64,000 bases of DNA from JAWKVD01 sp041398225 (GTDB taxonomy: Bacteria > Pseudomonadota > Alphaproteobacteria > Caulobacterales > Hyphomonadaceae). The position numbers and the translations under genes were made by a program. The stretch spans positions 1 through 64,000 of the forward strand of contig JAWKVD010000019.1 in assembly GCA_041398225.1 (NCBI GenBank), given 5' to 3'. Positions 56,552 to 64,000 of this stretch are shown here, piece by piece; position 1 is the first letter of the stretch, and every line of letters starts with the position of its first letter. A model generated the notes under the pieces. That model did no database searches and had not been told where the DNA came from. It worked only from the letters and a program-made list of their open reading frames with translations.

Positions 56552-56658
56552 CGCTCTCCCCGCGTGTCTGCTTCTTGTCTTGGGGCATAAAGCAGGAAAG
56601 CGCCGCGCGGTTCAATGTCGGGGCGCGGACCGGGGATCGCGACGCGCATCCCCACGGC

Positions 56659-56966
56659 TGTCATCCCGGGCGAGCATCGCGAGACCCGGGACCCATTCCT
56701 CAACCCCGACAGTCTCTCGATAGCTCCATTTCTGGAAGCGTGGCCTTGGCCACGCGTCCCCAGCGAAGGCTGGGGTCCAGTGGCCGAGGAAAGAAGACGC
56801 CGAAGGCGACCAACTCTTTTCCTGAACTGGGACCCGTCTGGATTCCCTCGCCTCCGGCTCGGCGCCGGGGACGCGTCTCTGCGAGACGCTTTCCATCGCG
56901 GTCACCCACCACTGTCATCCCGGGCGAGGCCGCGGACGAAGTCCGGCCGAGACCCGGGACCCATTC
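56659..56966. repeat. Dispersed intergenic repeat, two copies flanking palindromes
   Basis: Copy 1 (56659-56698) and copy 2 (56913-56966) share TGTCATCCCGGGCGAG and CGAGACCCGGGACCCATTC; copy 2 has a longer middle. Each can fold through CCCGGG. Between them lie GCGTGGCCTTGGCCACGC (near 56737) and CCCCAGCGAAGGCTGGGG (56758-56775), more palindromes. The look is of REP/BIME-type extragenic elements. Confidence 0.65.
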
Positions 56967-57078
56967 GCCCACGCTCGCTTGAGCGGCGTGCGCGCCCCGC
57001 GCAGAATTAAACATCAGCGAGTTAAGTTGTCCGTTTTCGAAACGCCGAACCGTGCCCTTGTACTCTCTGCGGCGATGG

Positions 57079-57510
57079 CTAGCTGCACAAATCAAAAGCT
57101 TTGCTCAGATTTTCTCCCATGACACTTGCATCCATCGGAACGACAATGGCTCGCTCGGGAAGATCGGTTCCACCATCATTTTGATAGTCGTGCGAAGGCG
57201 TCATAGTGACTAGACCATTCTGACATTCGATGCCGACTGCACGCGCTCCTTTCGCTAAGGTTGACCAATTCTTCGCGCCGACTGCGTCTAGCATAGGCTG
57301 CTGAATGCCTTTCCACTCGTCCCGGCTGGGATGGGGAACTCCGCGTGTCGACAGCTCAAGCGCATCGCGCACGGCTTTTCCTAATTCCCCCGTTTGGTTG
57401 ATGTCAGAAATGTGCACCGGTCCGGCCCCAATCCACACACCCGAGGTCGTCTCGGAATAGGCCTGAACAAACACAATGCCGTTCTTAAGAAGAGCTGATG
57501 CAACTTGCAT
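57079..57510 (-). CDS. Putative immunity protein for a CdiA-type toxin
   Basis: 143 aa, intact, from ATG 57510. It is soluble, with no signal peptide, and begins MQVASALLKNGIVFVQAYSE. No family is recognised from sequence. It starts 8 nt after the end of the toxin-domain remnant on the same strand, the standard toxin-immunity order in contact-dependent inhibition and other polymorphic toxin systems. Base composition is visibly less GC-rich than the surroundings, which suggests transfer. The call rests on context. Confidence 0.55.
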   Translation of the reverse strand: MQVASALLKNGIVFVQAYSETTSGVWIGAGPVHISDINQTGELGKAVRDALELSTRGVPHPSRDEWKGIQQPMLDAVGAKNWSTLAKGARAVGIECQNGLVTMTPSHDYQNDGGTDLPERAIVVPMDASVMGENLSKAFDLCS

Positions 57511-57518
57511 GTATCGCC

Positions 57519-57940
57519 TTACGGATATGGGATCACGTTTACCCGTACAGGATTAGGTCTGCTCGCACCGTATTTGACGATATCTGCCAGAATTTGCTGC
57601 TGAGCTGCAGACCCGCCGTGCGGCACAATCAAATCCAACCCTCTACCGGTTATCTGTTTTTCGCGAATGGTTACACCTGCTCAGCCCTTCGCCCCGGCGC
57701 CTTGGTAACCCGCAACCTTATCGACATAGCGAGTTGGCGTGTTCCTGAGGCCGTTCCCAGTCAGATAGGATGCACCGTCGAGGTCGATGCTCTTGATGCT
57801 GGTGGCAATGCCGTTTTCGAAACGATCTATTACAGGCATGTTGCCCGGAAAATTGTGTCCGAAGATTTTCTCAAGCGCTTCGCCTCGCGGCCCTGCTCCC
57901 AGCTTCCAGAACTAATCCGCCCCACTTTTCCTTCGCCCAT
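57519..57940 (-). pseudogene. Remnant of a CdiA-type nuclease toxin C-terminal domain
   Basis: Joining two frames gives ISSGSWEQG, then PRGEALEKIFGHNFPGN, MPVIDRFENGIATSIKSIDL, YVDKVAGYQG, GVTIREKQITGRGLDLIVPH and a stop at 57519. This pattern (WEQGPRG, then GxATSIKSxDL) is what I recall for restriction-endonuclease-like CdiA-CT/EC869-type toxins. A one-base loss near 57890 breaks the frame, and an in-frame TGA interrupts it at 57681-57683. No filamentous-haemagglutinin, VENN or other delivery region is upstream. So this is an orphan, inactive toxin tip with its immunity gene left behind. Confidence 0.6.
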
Positions 57941-58585
57941 ATTTCCTCTCGCGTCTGGCGCGGGGAGGGTTCGGGAGACGTCTCCGAGTCCATCGAATGT
58001 CAGGCGCCGGCCGGCGTGTGGAGGTCGCCGCAGTCCGCTCCGGTTTGTCCGACGAGAGATCGAACGAGGAACCGACAGCATCCGGGTTCGCCCCGGAAGG
58101 ACGCGGCTTCAGCCTGCAAACAGGCTCCGGGGTGTCGAAACCGGAGTTCCAGGTCTCGCGGAGAGATCTGCACGCGGGTCCGGGATGCGGAAATGGGTCC
58201 AAATGCTGGACGTGGGCCGTGCGATCTCAGACGATCGAGACGCAACCGGTGTTCCCCAGCCAAACCCGCCAGCCGCACCGGATCTCAAACCGGCCGCGGG
58301 GCGCGTGACGATCGCGTCTTACGCCAACCCCAGCTCCCAAAAGGAGAGGGTTGGCAACTTACCCGGCGCGGCCCCACGCGCCCCGGCCTCCCCAACTAGC
58401 GGGAGGTAAAACGCAAAACCGGAGAGCCAGCGGCTCGTCCGGCCGAACCCGCAGGAGAGGCGACGCGCAAGCTGAAGGCGGGCCACAATCGGGGCCAGAA
58501 TCTGGGCCAGATTCTGGGAGCGAATCACCGCACATGTCAGGATGCGCTTGGCTCGCGCCGTCCGGGGCGCCACATCGGACACACC
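57941..58585. other. Gene-free stretch with hairpins upstream of thyA
   Basis: I find no supportable gene on either strand. There are hairpins AGCCTG-CAAA-CAGGCT (58111-58126), GCCAACCC...GGGTTGGC with an inner CTCC/GGAG pair (58323-58355) and CCTCCC...GGGAGG (58387-58406). These resemble extragenic palindromic repeats. The thyA promoter should be near the right end. Confidence 0.4.
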
Positions 58586-59380
58586 ATGAAGCAGTATCTC
58601 GATCTTCTTCAGGACATCATCGACAACGGCGCCGACCGGCCCGATCGCACCGGCACGGGCACGCGCGGCCTGTTCGGGCGCCAGATGCGCTTCAACCTGG
58701 CCGACGGCTTTCCGCTGCTCACCACCAAGAAGGTGCATTTCAAGTCGATCGTCATCGAGCTTCTGTGGTTCCTGCGCGGCGACACCAACGTCAAATGGCT
58801 GCAGGAGCGCGGGGTCAGCATCTGGGACGAATGGGCCGACGAGCGCGGCGAGCTCGGCCCGGTCTATGGCAAGCAATGGCGGTCCTGGGAGACGCGCGAC
58901 GGGCGCGAGATCGACCAGATCGCCGCTGTCGTCGAAAGCCTGCGGACCAATCCCAATTCGCGCCGCCACATCGTTTCGGCCTGGAACCCGGCGGATGTCG
59001 ACTCGATGGCGCTGCCGCCCTGTCACTGCCTGTTCCAGTTCTTCGTCGCGGACGGGAAGCTCTCCTGCCAGCTCTACCAGCGCTCGGCCGACGTGTTTCT
59101 CGGCGTGCCGTTCAACATCGCTTCCTATGCGCTGCTGACGCTGATGGTGGCGCGCGCCACCGGGCTCGAACCGGGCGAGTTCGTGCACACGTTCGGCGAC
59201 GTGCATCTCTACTCGAATCATTTCGATCAGGCCCGCCTGCAGCTCACGCGCGATCCGCGTCCCTTGCCGCGGATCGAGCTCAACCCGGCCAAAACCGATC
59301 TGTTCGGGTGGGATTACGAAGATTTCACGCTGCTTGACTACGCGCCCCACGGGCTGATCCGGGCGCCGGTCGCGGTGTGA
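58586..59380 (+). CDS. thyA: Thymidylate synthase
   Basis: 264 aa, usual length. It makes dTMP from dUMP with methylene-tetrahydrofolate. Motifs are DRTGTGTRGLFG, GFPLLTTKKVHFKSIV, ELLWFLRGDTNVKWL, GELGPVYGKQWR, SAWNPADVDSMALPPCHCLFQF (catalytic Cys in PPCHC), QRSADVFLGVPFNIASYALL and DVHLYSNH. It produces dihydrofolate, which FolA, encoded 1.5 kb downstream, recycles. Confidence 0.97.
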   Translation: MKQYLDLLQDIIDNGADRPDRTGTGTRGLFGRQMRFNLADGFPLLTTKKVHFKSIVIELLWFLRGDTNVKWLQERGVSIWDEWADERGELGPVYGKQWRSWETRDGREIDQIAAVVESLRTNPNSRRHIVSAWNPADVDSMALPPCHCLFQFFVADGKLSCQLYQRSADVFLGVPFNIASYALLTLMVARATGLEPGEFVHTFGDVHLYSNHFDQARLQLTRDPRPLPRIELNPAKTDLFGWDYEDFTLLDYAPHGLIRAPVAV

Positions 59381-59671
59381 GCGGCGGCGCCGGGCCAAGT
59401 TAATGTAATTCACGAACGGGTGTTCGGACTCTCCAATGGATTCAAGCGGCTCCGCTTAGCCGCTGATGGCGGCGCGATCGGTCCGGCGCCGGGTTCGGAT
59501 GGGCGCCTGCGAATGCGGCGCCTGCGGTCATCGGTGCTGCAATGCGGCAAGCTATATTCTCCGCAATGTTTCAACCACTTGCATTTCGATGGAAGTCCAT
59601 GATTGAGATTCACCACGCCCGGTAACGGTACCGTGGGCCGAACTTGAGTGATCCGTCGGAGGGATCTGAAT

Positions 59672-59938
59672 ATGTCGAAGAAACTGGTTTTCGTTGCGGC
59701 CGCCGCCGTCGCCTCTCTCGCTTTCGCCGCTTGCACCAAGGAAGAAGCCGCGGACACCGCGTCTGACGCCGCCGCCGCCGTCGAATCGACCGCGGACGCC
59801 GCCGGCGAAGCCGCTTCTGACGCTGCTGAAGCCGTCACCGACGCCGCTTCGGACGCCGCCGACGCCGTCTCGGAAGCCGCTTCCGACGCCGTCGAAGCCG
59901 TGACCCCGGAAGAAACCCCGGCTGAAGAGACCCACTAG
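59672..59938 (+). CDS. Small Ala/Asp-rich lipoprotein
   Basis: 88 aa from ATG 59672, with GGAGGGA upstream. A signal peptide with lipobox LAFAAC is followed by about 65 residues made almost only of Ala, Asp, Glu, Ser, Thr and Val in repeating units (SDAA, TDAA, ADAV, SEAA), which should form an amphipathic helix or coiled coil. It ends PEETPAEETH. A strong terminator follows, so it is probably a single-gene transcript. Similar small lipoproteins are envelope proteins of unknown role. Confidence 0.75.
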   Translation: MSKKLVFVAAAAVASLAFAACTKEEAADTASDAAAAVESTADAAGEAASDAAEAVTDAASDAADAVSEAASDAVEAVTPEETPAEETH

Positions 59939-59974
59939 TCTCCGCGCACGCGACAATCGCCTTTGGGCGACGGG

Positions 59975-60003
59975 AAGGGCGGTCCTCGCGGGCCGCCCTT
60001 TTC
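59975..60003 (+). terminator. Rho-independent terminator after the small lipoprotein gene
   Basis: AAGGGCGG and CCGCCCTT pair over 8 bp, extended by CC/GG within, and are followed by TTTTC. It lies 37 nt after the stop. Confidence 0.8.
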
Positions 60004-60032
60004 GGCTTTTGGGTTTCGATTTTGGGGGAGGA

Positions 60033-60716
60033 TCAGGCCGCGGCCGGGTCCACCGTTCCGCGATCCTCACGGCGGCGGATCATCCACGAGACCACCACCG
60101 CGCCGACCATCTTGCCCAGAATGAAGAACACCCAGTTCGGCGGATTGAGCATCGTGCCGGCCGGCTCTCCGAGCTGCAGCTGGCGGGCGAGGTCGGCGCC
60201 ATAGAGGAACACGGTGGTGTCGACCGGGGCCGCGAACACGCTCGACAGCAGGATGCGGGTCGAGAGCCGGTACTTTGTGAAGGTGTAGAACAGCCAGTCG
60301 ACGGTCTCGGAAATCCCGAACGCCGCTGCCGAGGCCAGCGCGATCACCGGCCACGAATAGTAGAACGACCAGGCGATCGCGAGCGCCATCAGGATCAGCA
60401 CCTTGTGGCCCATCTCGCGCTGCACGAAGTCGCGCACGACGAAGACGAAGCCGGTGAGGATGGTCAGCGGCTGGAAGAAGACGTTCTGCCCGCCGAACAG
60501 CGGGCCGAGGGGTCCTGTAAGGTCGAGTTGGATGAGATCGCCGCGCCCGAACGTCCAGTTCAGGAACGGGATCAGCGCGACATAGAGATAGGCCCATGCG
60601 CGGCCCTTGAGGAACCAGATCAGCCCGGCGGTCAGGGCGAGGCCGGCCAGCGCAAGCGGAAGCTGGTCCGGATTGCCGTTGGTCAGCGCGCTGATGAACT
60701 CGTTGACGACCGTCAT
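60033..60716 (-). CDS. VUT/YhhQ-like membrane transporter
   Basis: 227 aa with about six membrane helices. FVFVVRDFVQREMGHKV, ASAAAFGISETVDWLFY and SSVFAAPVDTTVFLY resemble the VUT (DUF165) family, whose best-known member YhhQ takes up queuosine precursors. No queuosine genes are adjacent, so the substrate is open. It is leftward, divergent from folA. Confidence 0.65.
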   Translation of the reverse strand: MTVVNEFISALTNGNPDQLPLALAGLALTAGLIWFLKGRAWAYLYVALIPFLNWTFGRGDLIQLDLTGPLGPLFGGQNVFFQPLTILTGFVFVVRDFVQREMGHKVLILMALAIAWSFYYSWPVIALASAAAFGISETVDWLFYTFTKYRLSTRILLSSVFAAPVDTTVFLYGADLARQLQLGEPAGTMLNPPNWVFFILGKMVGAVVVSWMIRRREDRGTVDPAAA

Positions 60717-60843
60717 CCGGAAAGCCTCTCTGCCGTTCGAGCCTGTACGCCGCCGCGCGCTTGCCTGTAGCTTGCGCCCCGTGTCCGGCGGGCCAGGTTC
60801 TGTTCGCCCCTTACGTCAATTCCAGTCCCAAGCGGAGTCCTGC

Positions 60844-61374
60844 TTGATACAGACGCCAGACCCTGTCGGAGTGACCCTGGTGGCCGCAAGAGGCCGCCGG
60901 GGCGAAATCGGGCGGGATGGCGGGCTTCTGTTCCGCCTCAAGGGCGATATGGCGCATTTTCGGGCGGCCACGCGCGGCCGGCCGGTGGTGATGGGACGCA
61001 AGACCTGGGACAGCCTCCCGAAAAAGCCGCTGCCGAAGCGGCCGAACATCGTGCTGACCCGCAATACGGATTTCTTCGCGCCTGAAGCGTTCGTCGCGCC
61101 TTCGCTATCGGTGGCGCTGCAGACCGGGCGCGCCATGGCGGCGTTGTCCGGCGCCGGCGAGGTCTGCGTCATCGGCGGCGCCGAGATCTATGCGGCGGCG
61201 TTGCCGTTCGCCGATCGCATCCTGTTGACGGAGGTCGACGCCGAGGCGGAGGCCGACGTCTTCTTTCCCGCTCTCGACGCCGCGATGTGGCGCGAGGCGA
61301 GCGCGGTCCGCACCGAAGCCGACGCCGACAACGAAGCTGCATTCACGGTCCGCGACCTGAGACGCGCGGCGTGA
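60844..61374 (+). CDS. folA: Dihydrofolate reductase
   Basis: 176 aa from a TTG at 60844, with CGGAG about 8 nt upstream; the frame is open further up but without homology. Motifs are LVAARGRRGEIGRDGGLLFRL, DMAHFRAATRGRPVVMGRKTWDSLP, RPNIVLTRN, VCVIGGAEIYAAAL and LLTEVDAEAEADVFFP. It reduces dihydrofolate from ThyA. The start choice is uncertain. Confidence 0.93.
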   Translation: MIQTPDPVGVTLVAARGRRGEIGRDGGLLFRLKGDMAHFRAATRGRPVVMGRKTWDSLPKKPLPKRPNIVLTRNTDFFAPEAFVAPSLSVALQTGRAMAALSGAGEVCVIGGAEIYAAALPFADRILLTEVDAEAEADVFFPALDAAMWREASAVRTEADADNEAAFTVRDLRRAA

Positions 61375-61390
61375 GAGGGGAGACACGCAC

Positions 61391-62299
61391 ATGACTGTCG
61401 AAATCGTCGCCGAAGGGCTCGGCTTTCCGGAAGGACCGATCGCGATGGAGGACGGCTCCATCGTTCTGGTCGAGATCCGGCGCGGAACGCTGACGCGCTG
61501 CTGGAACGGCAAGACGGAGGTCGTCGCCGATCTTGGCGGCGGCCCAAACGGCGCGGCGATCGGTCCGGACGGCGCGATCTATGTCTGCAACAATGGCGGC
61601 TTCAAATGGCATGAGCGCAACGGGCTGGTGATCGCCGGCCATGCGCCGGCCGATTATGCCGGCGGCTGGATCGAGCGCGTTGATCCGGCGACGGGCGAGG
61701 CCGACCGGCTCTATACGCATTGCGGCGATATCCAGCTGCGCGGTCCGAACGATATCGTCTTTGACCGGCATGGCGGCTTCTACTTCACCGACCACGGCAA
61801 GAGCTTTCCGCGTTCGCGCGATGTCGGCGGGCTGTTCTATGCGCGCCCGGACGGCTCCAGCATCGTCGAGGTGACGCCGAACATCATCTCGGCCAACGGC
61901 GTCGGTCTCTCGCCGGATGAAGACGTGGTCTATGTCGCGGATTCGCTGACCGGTCGGTTGTGGGCGATGGATCTGGAAGCGCCGGGCAAGGCCAAACGCG
62001 GTCCGATGGGCGCGCCGGGACGGCTGGCGGGCGATCTTCCCGGCGTGCAATATTGCGACAGCCTCGCGGTGACCGCTTCGGGCCGGGTGTGCGTCGCGAC
62101 GCTGCCGACCGGCGCGATCAGTTCGATCGATCCGGCCGACGGCGCGATCGAGCAGGTGATGACCGGCGATCCGTGGACGACCAATATCTGCTTTGGCGGG
62201 GCCGACATGCGCGAGGCATGGATCACGCTCTCGGGCACGGGCAAGCTTGGCTATACGCGCTGGGCCGAGCCGGGCCTGCGTCTCAACTTCAACGCCTGA
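61391..62299 (+). CDS. SMP-30/gluconolactonase-like protein
   Basis: 302 aa six-bladed beta-propeller. Motifs are GLGFPEGPIAMEDGSIVLVEI, GGGPNGAAIGPDGAIYVCNNGG, LRGPNDIVFDRHGGFYFTDHG, ISANGVGLSPDEDVVYVADS and LAVTASGRVCVATL. The Glu, Asn and Asp expected to bind calcium (PEGP, GPND, VADS) are present, so lactonase activity is plausible. It lies 16 nt after folA, probably cotranscribed. Confidence 0.87.
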   Translation: MTVEIVAEGLGFPEGPIAMEDGSIVLVEIRRGTLTRCWNGKTEVVADLGGGPNGAAIGPDGAIYVCNNGGFKWHERNGLVIAGHAPADYAGGWIERVDPATGEADRLYTHCGDIQLRGPNDIVFDRHGGFYFTDHGKSFPRSRDVGGLFYARPDGSSIVEVTPNIISANGVGLSPDEDVVYVADSLTGRLWAMDLEAPGKAKRGPMGAPGRLAGDLPGVQYCDSLAVTASGRVCVATLPTGAISSIDPADGAIEQVMTGDPWTTNICFGGADMREAWITLSGTGKLGYTRWAEPGLRLNFNA

Positions 62300-62319
62300 A
62301 GCCGGCGGGCCCCTAGTTC

Positions 62320-63144
62320 TTAGTTGGTCGCGCCGCGCAGGGCTTCCCAGCTGCGCGCGGGCGTCAGCAGCGCCTTGAAGTACTCGCGGTTGGAGTCGGC
62401 CAGCGATACCGGCGCGCCTTCGACGGCCTTGCTGGCTTCGTCGAACTTGCCCTGCACGCCGAGGATCAGGGCGAGGTTCTGGCGCACGCGATCGTCGGCG
62501 CCGGGAAGCGCGGCCGCCTTGCGCAGCGTGGTCTCGGCGATCTCGGGCTTGCCCTCGAGCGCGTAGGAAAGACCGAGATTGGTCATCACGGCGGGGTTGT
62601 CGGGCGAGACCGCCAGCGCCTTTTCGTAATAGCCGCGCGCTTCGGCGTGGCGGCCGAGCTGGTCCAGCACGACGCCGGCGGTGGACAGGAAGCGCCAGTT
62701 CGAAAGTCCGTTAGCTTCGGCGCGGGCAAGATAGGAGACCGAGGTTTCCGGTTGCCCCGCCTCCAGCGCCGCCTGCGCCAGCGCGATGGTGAGATCGACG
62801 TCGCCGGGGCGCAGGTTCAGCGCCGACACGGCCACCTCGACGCCGCGCGAGGCGCTGCCGATCTGGCGCAGAATACGCGTGAACTTGAGCGAGGCTTCGT
62901 AGTCGTTGGGATTTTTCTCGTATTCATTGCCCCAGAACGTCGCCTGGGTGAGCAGATCGGCCTGGTCGGCGGCGTCGCGCTCGGCGCGCGTCGCGGGGAT
63001 GATCGTCTGCGCGCCCATGGTCTCCACCAGGGCGGTTTCCTGCGGCGAGGGCGCCGTGGTGCACGCCGACAGGCCCGTAGCGGCGAGGCCGCCGAGGGCG
63101 AGAACGGACGCAAAGTTCCTGGCTGCTTGTCCGGGCTTGGTCAT
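62320..63144 (-). CDS. TPR lipoprotein, TadD-like
   Basis: 274 aa. The signal peptide ends in lipobox GLSAC (near residue 28). At least four tetratricopeptide repeats follow (EKNPNDYEASLKFTRILRQI, LRPGDVDLTIALAQAALEAG, STAGVVLDQLGRHAEARGYY, PAVMTNLGLSYALEGKPEIA), the layout of TadD, a pilotin-type protein of Flp/Tad pili. No tad genes are visible nearby, so the link to pili is inferred. Confidence 0.75.
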   Translation of the reverse strand: MTKPGQAARNFASVLALGGLAATGLSACTTAPSPQETALVETMGAQTIIPATRAERDAADQADLLTQATFWGNEYEKNPNDYEASLKFTRILRQIGSASRGVEVAVSALNLRPGDVDLTIALAQAALEAGQPETSVSYLARAEANGLSNWRFLSTAGVVLDQLGRHAEARGYYEKALAVSPDNPAVMTNLGLSYALEGKPEIAETTLRKAAALPGADDRVRQNLALILGVQGKFDEASKAVEGAPVSLADSNREYFKALLTPARSWEALRGATN

Positions 63145-63305
63145 GGGACCGCTCCATCCGATATGATACCGGCAGATTGGGCACGACCGTGCGGCGCGCT
63201 CGTCAAGGTTTGGTTAACGTCCGCCGGCATGTTGCAGTGCGCGGCTGGACAGCGGCGGGCGCGGTGCAAGCGGCGGCGCTAAACGGCGAAAACGGCAGGA
63301 AATTC

Positions 63306-64000
63306 ATGACGGACGTATTCTCGGCAGCGGATGCAGCGACGCCTCTGGATCTGGTCACGGCGGCGACTTTTCCGGCCTGGGTCGAGCGCCAGAGCCCGGC
63401 TGTCCGCGCCTTTGCGGCGGCTTCCGGCTTTCGCGGCGAAGCGGGCAAGACGCTGCTGGCGCCGGGCGCGGACGGAACGATCGCGCGTGCGGCGGTCGGG
63501 CTGGGCAAGGAGGCGTTCTCGTTCGCGAGCGCCCCGAACCTGTTGCCGGCCGGCGATTACGCGCTGGGCGACATTCCCGAGGGGTTCGACCCGTCGGTGC
63601 TGGCGATTGCGTGGGCGGACGGCGCCTATCGTTTCACGCGCTACAAGGCGGCCGATCCGGTCGCGCGGCTGAAGATGCCCGACGGCGTCGACGCCGAAGC
63701 GGTGCTGCGTGAAGCGGCCGCGATCGCGTGGTTGCGCGATCTGGTCAATACGCCCGCGGCTGATCTCGGGCCAAGCGAGATCGCGGCGGCGGCGGTGCGG
63801 CTGGCCGAGGCCAACGGCGCATCCGTGAGCGTTGTTGAAGGCGCCGACCTGGAGCGGGATTACCCGATGGTCGCGGCGGTGGGCCGTGCGGCTTCCGACG
63901 GACCGCGAATGATCGAACTCACCTGGAGCAAGGGCGAGGCGGGCGCGCCACGACTGGTTCTGGTGGGCAAGGGCGTGGCGTTCGACACCGGCGGGCTCAA
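63306..64000 (+). CDS. Leucyl aminopeptidase (M17), 3' end missing
   Basis: About 231 residues are visible from ATG 63306 to the window edge. The N-terminal domain (MTDVFSAADAATPLDL to LRDLVNTPAADLGPSEIAAAAV) and the start of the catalytic domain with LVLVGKGVAFDTGGL, which carries the first metal-binding Lys and Asp, match M17 aminopeptidases. The rest of the two-metal site lies beyond the window. It is a cytoplasmic peptidase. Confidence 0.9.
   Translation, partial: MTDVFSAADAATPLDLVTAATFPAWVERQSPAVRAFAAASGFRGEAGKTLLAPGADGTIARAAVGLGKEAFSFASAPNLLPAGDYALGDIPEGFDPSVLAIAWADGAYRFTRYKAADPVARLKMPDGVDAEAVLREAAAIAWLRDLVNTPAADLGPSEIAAAAVRLAEANGASVSVVEGADLERDYPMVAAVGRAASDGPRMIELTWSKGEAGAPRLVLVGKGVAFDTGGL

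Noticed and set aside
56284..56982. A 232-codon plus-strand frame overlapping the transporter start and the repeats
   Set aside because: Arg/Pro/Ser-rich translation, half antisense to the transporter and half over palindromic repeats; no domain.
57498..58409. A 303-codon plus-strand frame over the toxin remnant
   Set aside because: It is antisense to the toxin-domain remnant, which has clear motif order, and then runs through hairpin-rich noncoding sequence.

Overview
The window is high-GC bacterial DNA, and the gene content points to an alphaproteobacterium. A split (circularly permuted) tmRNA lies at 53.55-53.84 kb and encodes the alpha-type tag ANDNFAEDMALAA. There are also an alpha-type SspB, a divergent polysaccharide deacetylase next to rppH, an extensin-family protein, CtrA-type TTAA-N7-TTAA sites and RNase P RNA directly upstream of the mraZ division cluster. 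A stalk- or bud-forming marine group (Caulobacterales, Maricaulales or Hyphomonadales) is my best guess; the species cannot be told from the sequence.

Layout. 0-2 kb: the 3' end of a redoxin/cytochrome c/copper-monooxygenase-like/EF-hand protein. 2.3-8.5 kb: F1 ATP synthase operon atpH-A-G-D-C. atpH and the first half of atpA carry about ten frame-breaking indels, and two genes for small secreted proteins separate atpD from atpC. 8.6-18.3 kb: housekeeping and signalling genes (histidine phosphatase, RppH, polysaccharide deacetylase, sirtuin, hybrid histidine kinase, VWA/CoxE-like protein, small membrane protein, peptidoglycan amidase, BLUF photoreceptor, cytochrome c). 18.5-42.4 kb: rnpB, then the division and cell wall (dcw) cluster mraZ-rsmH-ftsL-ftsI-murE-murF-mraY-murD-ftsW-murG // murC // ddl-ftsQ-ftsA-ftsZ-lpxC. 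It is broken by a DsrE-family gene after murG and by a 4-kb block of unrelated genes between murC and ddl, where murB would be expected. 42.5-49.7 kb: DUF4349 lipoprotein, bamD, a periplasmic peroxiredoxin, recN and ligA. 49.7-56.6 kb: thioesterase, sspB, cytochrome P450, OsmC, tmRNA, VOC protein, aquaporin and an MHS-type transporter. 56.6-58.6 kb: an atypical island with dispersed palindromic repeats, a broken CdiA-type nuclease toxin domain and an intact putative immunity gene. 58.6-64 kb: thyA, a small Ala-rich lipoprotein, a VUT-type transporter, folA, an SMP-30-like protein, a TadD-like TPR lipoprotein and the start of a leucyl aminopeptidase.

How the genes work together. The dcw genes are tightly packed, many with 4-nt ATGA/GTGA overlaps, and run from lipid-linked peptidoglycan precursor synthesis to the divisome, then lipid A (lpxC), outer-membrane assembly (bamD) and DNA repair (recN, ligA). 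The promoter region ahead of mraZ has five TCCC boxes at exact 10-bp spacing, the expected architecture of an MraZ autoregulatory operator. CtrA-like motifs before mraZ and ftsZ suggest cell-cycle control. A perfect TTGAT-N4-ATCAA box precedes the DsrE gene, suggesting oxygen-responsive control. Short tandem duplications of 11-20 bp recur in the spacers around gene ends.

No clearly new multi-gene system is visible. The strongest leads are the orphan toxin remnant with immunity gene, the dcw interruptions with their own regulatory sites, the mraZ operator architecture, the 12-codon leader ORF folded into a perfect hairpin before a Crp-family gene, and the spacer tandem duplications.
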